A DNA stretch of 64,000 nucleotides from Hungatella sp. (GCA_022796015.1 JAAWHU010000001.1:1-64000); one strand, 5' to 3'; positions 18,079-26,476 are shown, counted from the first letter of the stretch. Program-made: numbers and translations. Notes: generated by a model from the letters alone, not told the origin.

Positions 18079-18771
18079 TTACATGAACCCGGCCGCCAAA
18101 GGCACCACAACCACAGTCATAAGACCTGCCACGGCGATGGCCAGGCTTCCCATAGCTCCTTCCACCTCCCCCAGCTCCAGAGCCTTTGCCGTACCGATGG
18201 CATGGGCCGATGTACCTAGGGCCAGCCCTTTTGCAATGGGGCTGGAGATCTTAAACATCTTAAACACCGTCTCCCCAATGACATTGCCGAGAATTCCGGT
18301 AATAATAATACTCACAACCGTGAGGGCTACAATCCCTCCGGCTTCCTCACTGACTCCCATGCCTATGGCCGTGGTGATGGATTTGGGAAGCAGTGTCACA
18401 TAATACTCATGAGTCAGGCCGAAAAGCTTGCTGAGAACAAAGATGCTGAGGGCGCTGGATACTACCCCTGAAAAGATCCCTCCCACAACTGCCGCGAAAT
18501 TGTCTTTTAAAAGCTTTAGCTGCTTATATAGAGGAATCGCCAGGCACACAGTGGCAGGCGTCAAAAGATAGCTGACATACTGGCTTCCCCTCTGATATAC
18601 CTGATAATCGATCCGAAAGACCAGCAGAAACAGGATCACAAGAACCATGGCCACCAGCAGCGGATTCATGACAGCCAGAGGAATCTTCTTTTTCACCCAG
18701 ATTCCCAAAAGATAGGCTCCTATGGTAATCACAAATCCGAAATATACCGATTCCATAAATAACTCATTCAC
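18079..18771 (-). CDS. lrgB: LrgB family membrane protein (antiholin-like)
   Basis: Partner of LrgA in the CidAB/LrgAB system, linked in Gram-positives to murein hydrolase control and, in some species, to transport of small organic acids. About 230 aa with 6-7 membrane segments. Family blocks seen: YLLTPATVCLAIPLYKQ, LPKSITTAIGMGVSEE and GTSAHAIGTAKALELGE. The GTG at 18771 is favoured: it overlaps the lrgA stop by 8 bp and has GGAGGGATACAGG ahead of it. An in-frame upstream ATG at 18801 would lie inside lrgA. Confidence 0.92.
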   Translation of the reverse strand: MNELFMESVYFGFVITIGAYLLGIWVKKKIPLAVMNPLLVAMVLVILFLLVFRIDYQVYQRGSQYVSYLLTPATVCLAIPLYKQLKLLKDNFAAVVGGIFSGVVSSALSIFVLSKLFGLTHEYYVTLLPKSITTAIGMGVSEEAGGIVALTVVSIIITGILGNVIGETVFKMFKISSPIAKGLALGTSAHAIGTAKALELGEVEGAMGSLAIAVAGLMTVVVVPLAAGFM

Positions 18772-19132
18772 CCTGTATCCCTCCTTTCCTTCTTGTTCCA
18801 ATTAAAAACTCCGTGATCTTCCCGGTAGCTGCCATAACAATGATGGTAGAAGCCGCCGAGATCACTACCACCGGCACTGCCACTGCCCTTAACAGCTCAT
18901 AGTTTTCCATAAGTCCTACGGTCACCGGAATAAACATAATGGGCATAATCTCCAGAAGAAAGCTTCCTGTCTCCTCCACCTGCTCAAGCCTGATGACCCC
19001 TGTACACAGTCCTATAAGCAGCAAAAACAGCCCGTAAACCCCTGCCGGAACCGGCAGCGGCAGAAGACGGTTCAGCAGTTCTCCCGCCATGGTAATTCCG
19101 AAAATAATACAGCTCTGCTTTACATATTTCAT
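18764..19132 (-). CDS. lrgA: CidA/LrgA family holin-like membrane protein
   Basis: Small holin-like protein of about 122 aa with four membrane segments (MKYVKQSCIIFGITMAGELL; PAGVYGLFLLLIGLCTGVI; GSFLLEIMPIMFIPVTVGLM; VAVPVVVISAASTIIVMA). The PVPAGVYGL and MPIMFIPVTVGL stretches are characteristic of the family. ATG at 19132 follows GGGAAAGG; an ATG 30 bp upstream also keeps the frame. Co-translated with lrgB. No lytSR-type regulator genes lie next to it. Confidence 0.9.
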   Translation of the reverse strand: MKYVKQSCIIFGITMAGELLNRLLPLPVPAGVYGLFLLLIGLCTGVIRLEQVEETGSFLLEIMPIMFIPVTVGLMENYELLRAVAVPVVVISAASTIIVMAATGKITEFLIGTRRKGGIQGE

Positions 19133-19188
19133 GGTTTTATCCTTTCCCTTATCCATTCTCAAGAAGCCTCTGCCTTCTCGATTTCACA

Positions 19189-19217
19189 ATTTTACCATCA
19201 TCCCCTCGAAGCCACAA
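19189..19217 (-). promoter_or_regulatory. Promoter of lrgAB
   Basis: Minus-strand -35 TTGTGG (19212-19217), 17-bp spacer, -10 TAAAAT (19189-19194), about 57 bp upstream of the lrgA start and back-to-back with the promoter of the acetyltransferase. Confidence 0.55.
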
Positions 19218-19240
19218 GGGTAATTTTCTGCAAATATCTC

Positions 19241-19270
19241 TTGTCTGCCTGGAGGGTTTTGTACTATACT
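19241..19270 (+). promoter_or_regulatory. Promoter of the acetyltransferase gene
   Basis: Plus-strand -35 TTGTCT (19241-19246), 18-bp spacer, -10 TATACT (19265-19270); the gene starts at 19312. Confidence 0.6.
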
Positions 19271-19311
19271 TAAGAAAAGCCTACCTTAACTATAAAAAAA
19301 CAGGAGTTTTG

Positions 19312-20067
19312 ATGCCTATGAACATAATCCACACTACCTGCCCTACCCCCCGACAGAAAGAGGATATGGAACAGCTTATAAAGACCTGCAAGGAGAAGGA
19401 GCCCCTTTCTCTTTCTGCCCCTGTAGACGACGACTTGGAATATGATATCTTCCTTCTCTACGAGAAGGACTCTCTGTCTGCCATGGCATTTTTGTTCTCC
19501 CCTGCAAAAAGTCCGTGGGAATGCTGTGCCTTTGTAGAACCGTCCAAGCGCCGAAAAGGATATTTTACCAGGCTTTTAGACCAGGTTCTTGATTTTGTGG
19601 AGCAATACGAGAAGAGTCTTTCAGAGCCTGCAGACTTCTGTTTTCTTGTGGATGAAAGGACTCCCTCCGCCGTAGGGGCAATGGAAGCCATAGGTGCGGA
19701 ATATTGGTACTCGGAACACAAGATGGAACGTTCCCTGACTCCCAAAGACCGGGAATATGTTATGGAATCCCTTGTCATTAAGCAGGACAAAGACCATCTG
19801 TATTTGGCCTGTCTAAAGGATAAGGTCATCGGAACCTGCGCCCTCCTTCCTTCCCAAGACCGCTTCTACCTCTATGCATTCCAGATTCACGAAGCTTATC
19901 AAGGACAAGGCTATGGAACCCAGTTTCTTCTGGGCATGCTGGCCTTGGGAGCCGCCACGGGAACACATGTCAGTCTTCAGGTATCGGGCCAGAACTATAT
20001 TGCCAGAAACCTTTACAAAAAAACAGGGTTCCGAACCACGGAATCCCTGTCTTATTATCTCTATTAG
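19312..20067 (+). CDS. GNAT family N-acetyltransferase (tandem-domain)
   Basis: About 251 aa, one of the few plus-strand genes. Two GNAT-like halves are visible: FVEPSKRRKGYFTRLLDQVL near 75-95 and AFQIHEAYQGQGYGTQFLLGM near 185-205. Both have the R/Q-x-x-G-x-G/Y acetyl-CoA pyrophosphate loop, the second better preserved. GNAT enzymes acetylate amines on small molecules or proteins; the substrate cannot be predicted. ATG at 19312 follows CAGGAG. Its last 4 bases overlap, tail to tail, the end of the RelA/SpoT gene. Confidence 0.85.
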   Translation: MPMNIIHTTCPTPRQKEDMEQLIKTCKEKEPLSLSAPVDDDLEYDIFLLYEKDSLSAMAFLFSPAKSPWECCAFVEPSKRRKGYFTRLLDQVLDFVEQYEKSLSEPADFCFLVDERTPSAVGAMEAIGAEYWYSEHKMERSLTPKDREYVMESLVIKQDKDHLYLACLKDKVIGTCALLPSQDRFYLYAFQIHEAYQGQGYGTQFLLGMLALGAATGTHVSLQVSGQNYIARNLYKKTGFRTTESLSYYLY

Positions 20068-20777
20068 TAATCTCTCTTGATCTGAATACCCTGCAGCTCA
20101 ATGCTCTTTCGGATGGAAAGCATCCTTTCATCCGTCTGAGCAATGATGTTGGCGCATTCCTTCAGCTCCTTACCGATCTCCTCGGAAGAGAACATCTGTT
20201 TTTTATACTTAAGCTGATGGTCCAGGCTGGCCCAGAAATCCATGGCTATGGTACGAATCTGTACCTCCACTCTCATAAGACGCTTCTCATTGGAGAAAAA
20301 TACAGGGATCTCTATGATCATGTGATAGCTGCGGTAACCATTATCCTTGGGCTCCTTGATATAATCCTTAACGGCAATCACCCTCACATCGTCCTGGCGC
20401 ACCAGCATCTCTGCCACCTGGTAGATATCATCCACAAAGGAACAGATTACACGGATCCCCGCAATATCATCCAGATGGTTCATCATAGATTCCACGGAAA
20501 TCTCCAGATTCCTCCTGTTTAGCTTTTCCACAATGCTCAAAGGCTTCTTCACCCTGGATTTGATCATCTCGATGGGATTTCGCTGATTGCGCACAGACAG
20601 TTCGTCGTTGAGCACTTCCAGCTTGGTCTTCACTTCCCGGATGGCGCAGGTATACATCATCATGGCTTCCTGAAACTCGCGGGCCTGAGCCAGAAGATTG
20701 TCCGGTACCTGAACCATATGAGGCACACTGACAATAGACTGCACCAGTTCACTGTTGGGGTTCATATTAATCCTCAT
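20064..20777 (-). CDS. Small alarmone synthetase (RelA/SpoT domain GTP pyrophosphokinase)
   Basis: Synthesises (p)ppGpp from GTP/GDP and ATP in the stringent response. 237 aa, the size of stand-alone synthetases such as YjbM/RelQ. The synthetase core shows SRVKKPLSIVEKLNRR, DDIAGIRVICSFVDDIYQVAEML, DYIKEPKDNGYRSYHMII and RVEVQIRTIAMDFWASLDHQLKYK; all conserved positions for nucleotide binding are present. No HD hydrolase, TGS or ACT domain, so it is synthesis-only. It lies 34 bp after mrp in the same direction and probably shares its promoter. Confidence 0.93.
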   Translation of the reverse strand: MRINMNPNSELVQSIVSVPHMVQVPDNLLAQAREFQEAMMMYTCAIREVKTKLEVLNDELSVRNQRNPIEMIKSRVKKPLSIVEKLNRRNLEISVESMMNHLDDIAGIRVICSFVDDIYQVAEMLVRQDDVRVIAVKDYIKEPKDNGYRSYHMIIEIPVFFSNEKRLMRVEVQIRTIAMDFWASLDHQLKYKKQMFSSEEIGKELKECANIIAQTDERMLSIRKSIELQGIQIKRDY

Positions 20778-20811
20778 GACAACACCTCTGCCTTATCTTT
20801 TGCTTTTATAC

Positions 20812-21642
20812 TCATAATACCAGCTTGTCTGCTGCCTGATCCATCCAGTCTACATCCAGATACTCGATGGCCCCTTCATCCACCATCTTGGCGGCCTTGG
20901 GCTCAATGGGGATTCTGGCCAGAACATGGATCCCATACTCCTCTGCCACTTCCTCAATATGGCTTTCGCCAAACACTGCAATCTCTTTGCCGCAGTCCGG
21001 ACACTTCAGGTAGCTCATATTCTCCACTACGCCCAGAATGGGGATATCCATCTTCTTCGCCATATTCACTGCCTTCCCTACAATCATGGATACCAGCTCC
21101 TGGGGGGAGGTGACAATGATAATTCCATCCACGGGGAGGGACTGGAACACGGTGAGGGGCACATCTCCTGTTCCGGGAGGCATGTCCACAAACATATAGT
21201 CAATATCCTCCCACAAGGTCTCGCTCCAAAACTGCTTTACCGCCCCTGCAATCACCGGCCCTCTCCAGATCACCGGATCATTCTCATGATCCAGCAAAAG
21301 ATTGGCAGACATCACTCGGATGCCCGTGCTGGTAGTAGCCGGGACCATAAGCTTCTCCTCTGTCAGGCCGATATCACCCGACACACCGAAGGCCTTGGGA
21401 ATGGAAGGCCCCGTAATGTCTGCGTCCAATATAGCCGTGCGGTATCCTCTGCTATTCATCTTAACTGCCATCAGGGAAGTAACCAGGGACTTGCCTACGC
21501 CGCCCTTTCCGCTGACAACACCTATCACCTTTTTTACGGAACTCAACGGATGGAGTGCCTCAAGAAAACTGGTCTGCTCCTCTGTTCTGCTGCTGCAGTT
21601 CTCCCCACAGCTGCTGCAGTTATGAGTACAATTCTCGCTCAT
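20812..21642 (-). CDS. Mrp/NBP35-type P-loop iron-sulfur carrier ATPase
   Basis: About 276 aa. Begins MSENCTHNCSSCGENCSS, a cysteine-rich N-terminal tail recalling NBP35. Core: VVSGKGGVGKSLVTSLMA (deviant Walker A), ADITGPSIPKAFG, VDMPPGTGDVPLTVFQS, and a C-terminal CxxC in KCPDCGKEIAVF that holds a bridging 4Fe-4S cluster. Members bind and transfer Fe-S clusters in the cytosol. ATG at 21642 has GGAGG 10 bp upstream. Own promoter at 21680-21708; probably co-transcribed with the alarmone synthetase. Confidence 0.93.
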   Translation of the reverse strand: MSENCTHNCSSCGENCSSRTEEQTSFLEALHPLSSVKKVIGVVSGKGGVGKSLVTSLMAVKMNSRGYRTAILDADITGPSIPKAFGVSGDIGLTEEKLMVPATTSTGIRVMSANLLLDHENDPVIWRGPVIAGAVKQFWSETLWEDIDYMFVDMPPGTGDVPLTVFQSLPVDGIIIVTSPQELVSMIVGKAVNMAKKMDIPILGVVENMSYLKCPDCGKEIAVFGESHIEEVAEEYGIHVLARIPIEPKAAKMVDEGAIEYLDVDWMDQAADKLVL

Positions 21643-21679
21643 TGCTCTGTAACCTCCTCGACTTCTAGTTGTAACATTT

Positions 21680-21708
21680 ATTATAGAACACTTCATAAGA
21701 AAAGTCCA
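21680..21708 (-). promoter_or_regulatory. Promoter of mrp and the alarmone synthetase
   Basis: Minus-strand -35 TGGACT (21703-21708), 17-bp spacer, -10 TATAAT (21680-21685), 38 bp upstream of the mrp start. Confidence 0.65.
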
Positions 21709-21790
21709 GACATAAAGCAGGACATGGGGCTGGTGAATTCTTCAATAATTCCTTACAGGCAACGGTTCTCTATTCAGATACCGGTACGCC

Positions 21791-22348
21791 CTACGCGGAA
21801 CGGCGGATCAGCCTAAAGACTCCCGACCGCTCCATGGCCCAGACCATAGTATGGAAGATAAAGGAATTAACCGGCCACATAACCAGGTTCTTAAAGACTC
21901 TCATGGGCAGCAGTACAAAAAATCCTTTTCCGTACATAATATCCAGCCACAGCGTTCCAAGAATCATATTGCAGATGACTGCCACAGTCAGTTCTGCCGC
22001 CAGCACTCTCCAGATCGTCAGCTTCTTTTTGTAGAAGAAGCATCCGTAGAGCAGCCCTGCCGCCATGGCATTGAACGTCCAGCCGGGAAAAAATGCTCCC
22101 GTAGGCTTAATTAAGAATTTCAGAATATCCATGGCCCCTCCGAAAAAACACCCGACAGCTGGGCCGAACAGATAGTACACAAACTGATTGGCGATGGTAG
22201 AGAATCCGATCTTAATAAAATCGCCGATCTGGATGGTGAGAGAACCCAGGATCACACCTAATGCAGCAAACATTGCCATGGTAGTGACCGTCTTAACCGA
22301 TTTCAGTTCATTGTAAGAATCCTGAAACAAAGTTGCCAATTTTTTCAT
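21791..22348 (-). CDS. folT: ECF transporter S component, folate (FolT)
   Basis: Substrate-binding membrane subunit of an energy-coupling factor transporter that takes up folate using the shared EcfA/A'/T module encoded elsewhere. 185 aa with six hydrophobic segments. Typical FolT features: the N-terminal VKTVTTMAMFAALGVIL with an A-x-x-x-A-like T-component contact, IKIGFSTIANQFVYYLFGP and GGAMDILKFLIKPTGAFFPGWTFNA. Substrate assignment is supported by the tetrahydrofolate riboswitch directly upstream. Ribosome binding site AAAGGAGG. Confidence 0.93.
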   Translation of the reverse strand: MKKLATLFQDSYNELKSVKTVTTMAMFAALGVILGSLTIQIGDFIKIGFSTIANQFVYYLFGPAVGCFFGGAMDILKFLIKPTGAFFPGWTFNAMAAGLLYGCFFYKKKLTIWRVLAAELTVAVICNMILGTLWLDIMYGKGFFVLLPMRVFKNLVMWPVNSFIFHTMVWAMERSGVFRLIRRSA

Positions 22349-22408
22349 TAAAAAATTACCTCCTTTGCAGACCTCTTACTACAACAGGAGATAATCCTAT
22401 CTTCCATT

Positions 22409-22505
22409 GCAGCGGGATGCGGCCCACGTACCGCAAGATCTCTCTTTTCGTCCGGCTGGCAACTCCCCGTCCAGCCGGCACTTAACGCACATGGGCCTAC
22501 TCTGC
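22409..22505 (-). promoter_or_regulatory. Tetrahydrofolate (THF) riboswitch
   Basis: On the minus strand the RNA opens GCAGAGUAG, then GCGUUAAGUGCCGGCU, GGGGAGUUGCC, GGACGAAA, GCGGUACGUGGGCCGCA and closes CCCGCUGC. These are the conserved blocks of the THF riboswitch, including GUUAAGUG and the pairing of terminal GCAG with CUGC; the CCGGCUGG/CCAGCCGG stem is perfect. It lies between a strong promoter and folT. No terminator with a T-run follows, so translational control through the AAAGGAGG site is the likelier mode (inference). Confidence 0.88.
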
Positions 22506-22526
22506 TTTTATTTTTTTATCAGCATC

Positions 22527-22555
22527 ATTATATATAAAAAATCATTTCTTGTAAA
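22527..22555 (-). promoter_or_regulatory. Promoter of folT
   Basis: Minus-strand -35 TTTACA (22550-22555), 17-bp spacer, -10 TATAAT (22527-22532). Transcription would begin close to the 5' edge of the THF riboswitch. Confidence 0.75.
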
Positions 22556-22579
22556 GAGCCATCTGTAATTCGGTTAGTC

Positions 22580-22608
22580 TTGCTTTTTTTCCATTCTCAT
22601 ATTATAAT
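22580..22608 (+). promoter_or_regulatory. Promoter of the TetR regulator gene
   Basis: Plus-strand -35 TTGCTT (22580-22585), 17-bp spacer, -10 TATAAT (22603-22608). Downstream AT-rich sequence (22611-22643, CCTACTAA ... TTACTTAGG) is loosely symmetrical and could be an autoregulatory operator. Confidence 0.65.
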
Positions 22609-22650
22609 AAAACCTACTAACATAATATATTACTTACTTAGGAGACTTTT

Positions 22651-23250
22651 ATGGGACAGAGACAACAAGCAGACTTGCGCGTCCGGCGTACTCGGGCTGC
22701 TATCCGCGGCAGTTTCCGACAAATGCTTTTAGAAATGGACTATGAACAGATTACGATTCAGGAGTTGACTCAGCGAGCCAATATTAACCGCAGAACGTTT
22801 TACCTCCATTATTCGTCTTTAAATGAACTGCTGGATGAGATTATGGAAGAGATCGCTCAAAGCTATCTCCTTCAAGCCCAGCATATGAGCGGATTATCCG
22901 ATTCATCCGAAATCATCCGCTCCTTTATCCTGTATATCTCTGGACAAGATGCCCTTCACGAGAAAATCATGTGCAACCGAAACTTCCGTTATATCAGCGA
23001 CCGGGTCAGCCAGAAACTCAATGAAACCAGCAAGGAACATACTCATTACATGAATTTTACAGATCCTTACATCAAAAATCTGCTTGTCTTTTATCTTAAT
23101 ACAACCACATTGGAGATGTACCGCCGATGGGTGATTGATGATAAGCCGATTTCTTTAGAGAGCCTTATTAATCTTGCCATCCGGCTGATCTGCCCCGGTA
23201 TTGAAGAACTCCGCCAATACTTTGAATCCAACCCTACACCTTCTGTGTAG
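22651..23250 (+). CDS. TetR/AcrR family transcriptional regulator
   Basis: 199 aa. The N-terminal helix-turn-helix is clear: RRTRAAIRGSFRQMLLEMDYEQITIQELTQRANINRRTFYLHYSSLNELLDEI. The C-terminal domain resembles the TetR_C_8/DhaS-type helical bundle common in Firmicutes, so the ligand is unknown. ATG has AGGAG upstream. No transporter or enzyme gene lies next to it in the same direction, so the target is unclear; the divergent neighbour is folT. Its stop codon lies inside a terminator hairpin shared with the convergent FtsA-like gene. Confidence 0.9.
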   Translation: MGQRQQADLRVRRTRAAIRGSFRQMLLEMDYEQITIQELTQRANINRRTFYLHYSSLNELLDEIMEEIAQSYLLQAQHMSGLSDSSEIIRSFILYISGQDALHEKIMCNRNFRYISDRVSQKLNETSKEHTHYMNFTDPYIKNLLVFYLNTTTLEMYRRWVIDDKPISLESLINLAIRLICPGIEELRQYFESNPTPSV

Positions 23251-23257
23251 GGCTTTT
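23232..23257 (+). terminator. Terminator holding the stop codons of both convergent genes
   Basis: CCCTACAC (23232-23239) pairs with GTGTAGGG (23245-23252), followed by CTTTTT on the plus strand. The TetR TAG (23248-23250) and the complement of the FtsA-like TAG (23234-23236) both sit inside the stem. Confidence 0.85.
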
Positions 23258-25627
23258 TGGTTCCTCTGTAATATAGATGGTATCCCCTTGTCTCAGTACC
23301 TGCTGGAATCTTCCTGCCTCCCCGTTGACCTGCAGCGTAACCACACCTTTTGGGTGATCCAAATCAATGCCGGAGTGCTGGATTAAGTCCATTAGGTAAT
23401 AGGGGCGTCCATCTTCTTTTTTGGGAAGATACAGGGGGGAGCCGTTTAAGTGGAACATGACCATCTCCCTCTTGGCAGCAGGGCCCTCTGCCTCATGAGG
23501 GGACTCTGCCTCAGAAACCCGGTCCCATGGATTTTCTGTCCTGCCTTCGGCTTCCGGCGCCCCAGAAACACCGGAGGCATCCATGGAGGCAGGCGGCTGA
23601 TGGGCCAAAAGCCCTTGGGCGTCCTCCGGTTCCCAGGTGTCTGTCCCTGTCCCGGCAGCTTCCGGCTCAGCGGTCTGCGGTGTCCTGGTATCCTCCGGTT
23701 TGGCGGCTTTCGATTCGGCATCCTGCTGCGTTCCCGCGGCTTCCGACGCCTTATGGGCAGGGGCCGACCAGACGGCTTCCGGTGTCCCGGCGGCCCCTGC
23801 AGACGGCATAACCGGCGTCAGCCTTGTGCCGAAGCGCCCAAGCCTTGTAAGGGCAGATTCTGATACCTCCTGTGCTCCTTCCTGTTCCTCCCGGGAATCC
23901 TCTGTCGGCGCCTTCTCCAAAGCCTGTGAGGCAGGAATCTCCGATTCCCCCGCATCCTCAAGTTCCTGTTCTTCCGGCATTATAATGGTTACTGCATCAT
24001 TGTTCTTTAAAAAGGTATTGAGGGAAGCCCATTTTCCGTTGAGCATAATCTCTATGCCGGTCCGGGCTCCTTCGATATCCCCAAGTCTGGGCTTTGCCGG
24101 CTCTCCCTGGGTAGCCGGAACAAACTCAATGACGTCGCCGGCATGAATAATATCAGAAAGCTTTCCCTCCTTCTGGTTAATAAACAGGGAAGCCGGTTCC
24201 GAGGCTGTCCCGTAGAAAACCTTCCTGGCTCCGTTGACTGTCACTGTCAGGTTCGCTCCTGCCCGCCCCATAATATCCCGGAAGTTAAACCCATTCATCA
24301 TCAGAAGGTTTAACGCCGTAAACGTCCCGCTTCTAAAGAGCTTGGCCGGACGGTTGTTCAGGATTACCCGAAAGCTGTCATTGATCATGTTCAATCCCGA
24401 AGAGATGGCAATCCCCAGGGGAGTGGCATATTCCGGATTATTCAGATCATATTCCTTTGAATATGCATTGGCCTGGAAATAGTTACCTGCCACAGCTACT
24501 CTGTTCTCGTCCATCCCCAGGGCCGCCGTAATGGCCTCCTTTAATCCTGCCAGCCTGCTTCCTCCTCCCGCCAGAAACAGAGCAGAAGGCGCTGTACCGT
24601 TGATCTCCACAACCTTGTCGGCAATCTCCTTAGAAAGAGACTCCTGAGCCCCCTGGATGCACTTAAAGATCTCTTCCCGGGAAAATTTCTGCTCCATACC
24701 AAGGATATTGGCAAATACAATCTCCTCCTGATGCTCAAGCTTGGCCTTCACAGCCTCGGCAGTGGAAAAATCCACCAGATACTGTTTCATAATGGTCTCT
24801 GTAATCTCATCCCCCGCCATAGTCGCCATGGTATATCCGGTTACGCTTCCTCCCGTACAGGCGGCAATATCCGACGTCCCCGCACCGATATCCACAAGCA
24901 CCAGATTTAACAGCCTGATATTCTCCGGAATTGCGGCATTTACCGCCGCAATAGGCTCTAAGGTCAGGCTTGCCACCTCGAGGCCGATCTTGTTCATAGT
25001 GGTATAAAGACTCTCCACCACCTCGCTGGGAAGGAATGTGGCGATGAGATCCACTTTAATGTGGCGTCCTCTGTGATCCTTTAGATTGGATATCATATAC
25101 TGGTCCAGATAATACTGACATACCGTATATCCTACCAAATAAAACCTGCGGGAATCCTCCCGGGCTTCATTCTCCGCGTCAAAAGCCTCCTCTGCCTTGG
25201 TTATGGCTCCGGCTTCAAGACGGCTGATGATCTCATCATCAATAAGCTGAGTTCCCGGCAGCTCCATCTCGTAATCTGCCCGCTTTGTCTTTAAGGCCCG
25301 GCCGGCAGCCGCCACACAGACTCTCTCCAGCTGGATATGCGTCTTTGCCTCCAGACGCTTCTTCACCTTCCCGGCAATGGAGGACACCTTCTCGATATTC
25401 TCGATCTGTCCGTCGATCATGGCCCGTTCCGTGTGCTCTTCTCTCTCCACTCCGATGATGTTAACCTTGCCGTCCTCCACGGCGCCTACCATCCCGATAA
25501 TGCTCCTGGTTCCGATATCCAGCGCAAATACAATATCATTCCCTTGAGCTCTCGCAGAAACTTTCGGCTGTGCCGGGGCCTTACTCTGGACGAAAGCCGC
25601 CCCTTTTTTCACTTGTCCTTTTGCCAT
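23234..25627 (-). CDS. Large FtsA-like actin-fold ATPase
   Basis: 797 aa, almost twice the usual FtsA. Residues about 30-430 form the actin/Hsp70 fold: VFALDIGTRSIIGMVG (phosphate 1), LVLVDIGAGTSDIAAC (phosphate 2) and SALFLAGGGSRLAGLKEAI (adenosine). The SHS2-like FtsA subdomain lies near 80-170. After it come a ubiquitin-like NLTVTVNGARKVFYG segment (about 475-545), a long Ala/Glu/Pro-rich disordered linker (about 560-715) and a second similar small domain (MVMFHLNGSPLYLP to the end, with VVTLQVNGEAGRFQQVL). No membrane-targeting amphipathic helix is obvious. ATG at 25627 follows AGGAGGGAGT. A role in division or shape is inferred from the fold only. Single-gene unit. Confidence 0.8.
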   Translation of the reverse strand: MAKGQVKKGAAFVQSKAPAQPKVSARAQGNDIVFALDIGTRSIIGMVGAVEDGKVNIIGVEREEHTERAMIDGQIENIEKVSSIAGKVKKRLEAKTHIQLERVCVAAAGRALKTKRADYEMELPGTQLIDDEIISRLEAGAITKAEEAFDAENEAREDSRRFYLVGYTVCQYYLDQYMISNLKDHRGRHIKVDLIATFLPSEVVESLYTTMNKIGLEVASLTLEPIAAVNAAIPENIRLLNLVLVDIGAGTSDIAACTGGSVTGYTMATMAGDEITETIMKQYLVDFSTAEAVKAKLEHQEEIVFANILGMEQKFSREEIFKCIQGAQESLSKEIADKVVEINGTAPSALFLAGGGSRLAGLKEAITAALGMDENRVAVAGNYFQANAYSKEYDLNNPEYATPLGIAISSGLNMINDSFRVILNNRPAKLFRSGTFTALNLLMMNGFNFRDIMGRAGANLTVTVNGARKVFYGTASEPASLFINQKEGKLSDIIHAGDVIEFVPATQGEPAKPRLGDIEGARTGIEIMLNGKWASLNTFLKNNDAVTIIMPEEQELEDAGESEIPASQALEKAPTEDSREEQEGAQEVSESALTRLGRFGTRLTPVMPSAGAAGTPEAVWSAPAHKASEAAGTQQDAESKAAKPEDTRTPQTAEPEAAGTGTDTWEPEDAQGLLAHQPPASMDASGVSGAPEAEGRTENPWDRVSEAESPHEAEGPAAKREMVMFHLNGSPLYLPKKEDGRPYYLMDLIQHSGIDLDHPKGVVTLQVNGEAGRFQQVLRQGDTIYITEEPKSPTQKV

Positions 25628-25719
25628 ACTCCCTCCTGTACCATTCTCCAAATTCTTGTGGGCAAATTACTGTCGGCTGCTTCTAAACATGTCTTTGTTT
25701 CCAACAGCTTCTTTCCCTT

Positions 25720-25748
25720 ATTATAGTCAAATTGCCGGCAGATGTAAA
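25720..25748 (-). promoter_or_regulatory. Promoter of the FtsA-like gene
   Basis: Minus-strand -35 TTTACA (25743-25748), 17-bp spacer, -10 TATAAT (25720-25725). The -35 lies in the loop of an inverted repeat (CGGCAGAT/ATCTGCCG, about 25735-25763), which may end transcription of the upstream HAD gene. Confidence 0.72.
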
Positions 25749-25768
25749 TAATTTTATCTGCCGCCTCT

Positions 25769-26476
25769 TTAAAAATTCCTTAAGAACCGAAGAAGTTCTT
25801 CAAAGCTCCCATGGGGATAGGAGGAGATATCCTTCTTCTCACGGTTGATTAGGCAGTCTGTCAAAAGAAACACCTTCATTCCGGTCTTCTCTGCCGCCAT
25901 ATCCTCCGTCACGTCGTTGCCGGCCATAAGGCACTCCTCTGGTTTTACGCCCAGCTTTTTTAAGATCTCCTCATAATAGCTGATATTGGGTTTGCAGGAA
26001 TGAATATTCTCATAGGTGGTGTAAAGTTCAAAGGCTTCCGGCTGAAGGCCTGCCCATCGGATGCGGCTCTCAGTGGCCGCAGCGGGAAATATGGGATTGG
26101 TGGCCAGAGCAATGCGAAGGCCCATATCCTTTACCTGCCTTACAGTCTCCCTTGCCCTTTCATCAAACCCGCAGGAGCTTTGAACACGTTCAAATTCATT
26201 GTGATAAAAGTCGTCAAATACGGCCTTGTCCTTAAGGCATTTCTCGCCGAAGATCTTTGAGAACTCCTCCCAGAATATGTCCTCATTGCTTTTCTCCCCG
26301 CAACTGTTCACCATGGCCTTGGTTCCCTTCCAGACAGCGTCCACCAGCTTCTCCGGCTCATAGCCATAGGGCGCCAGTTTAAGACACAGCTCCCTAAAAT
26401 ATGCTTTGGTAAAAGCCTCCTGATCCATGGGAAGCAGGGTTCCATCCAGATCAAATAAAACGGTTGTAATCTTCAT
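25769..26476 (-). CDS. HAD superfamily hydrolase
   Basis: About 235 aa. Motif I VLFDLDGTLLPMD (nucleophile Asp and acid Asp), motif II-like RIALATNPIFP, and motif III/IV region CLMAGNDVTEDMAAEKTGMKVFLLTD. The cap is an alpha-helical C1 type (residues about 18-95). HAD enzymes of this type dephosphorylate small metabolites; the substrate is unknown. ATG at 26476 with AGGAAGATAAAGAAT is favoured; an upstream in-frame start at 26527 gives an extra basic stretch without a good binding site. Confidence 0.88.
   Translation of the reverse strand: MKITTVLFDLDGTLLPMDQEAFTKAYFRELCLKLAPYGYEPEKLVDAVWKGTKAMVNSCGEKSNEDIFWEEFSKIFGEKCLKDKAVFDDFYHNEFERVQSSCGFDERARETVRQVKDMGLRIALATNPIFPAAATESRIRWAGLQPEAFELYTTYENIHSCKPNISYYEEILKKLGVKPEECLMAGNDVTEDMAAEKTGMKVFLLTDCLINREKKDISSYPHGSFEELLRFLRNF

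Noticed and set aside
23450..24146. Several overlapping plus-strand frames rich in Arg, Pro and Gly
   Set aside because: Complement of the Ala/Glu/Pro linker of the FtsA-like gene; a GC-rich shadow.
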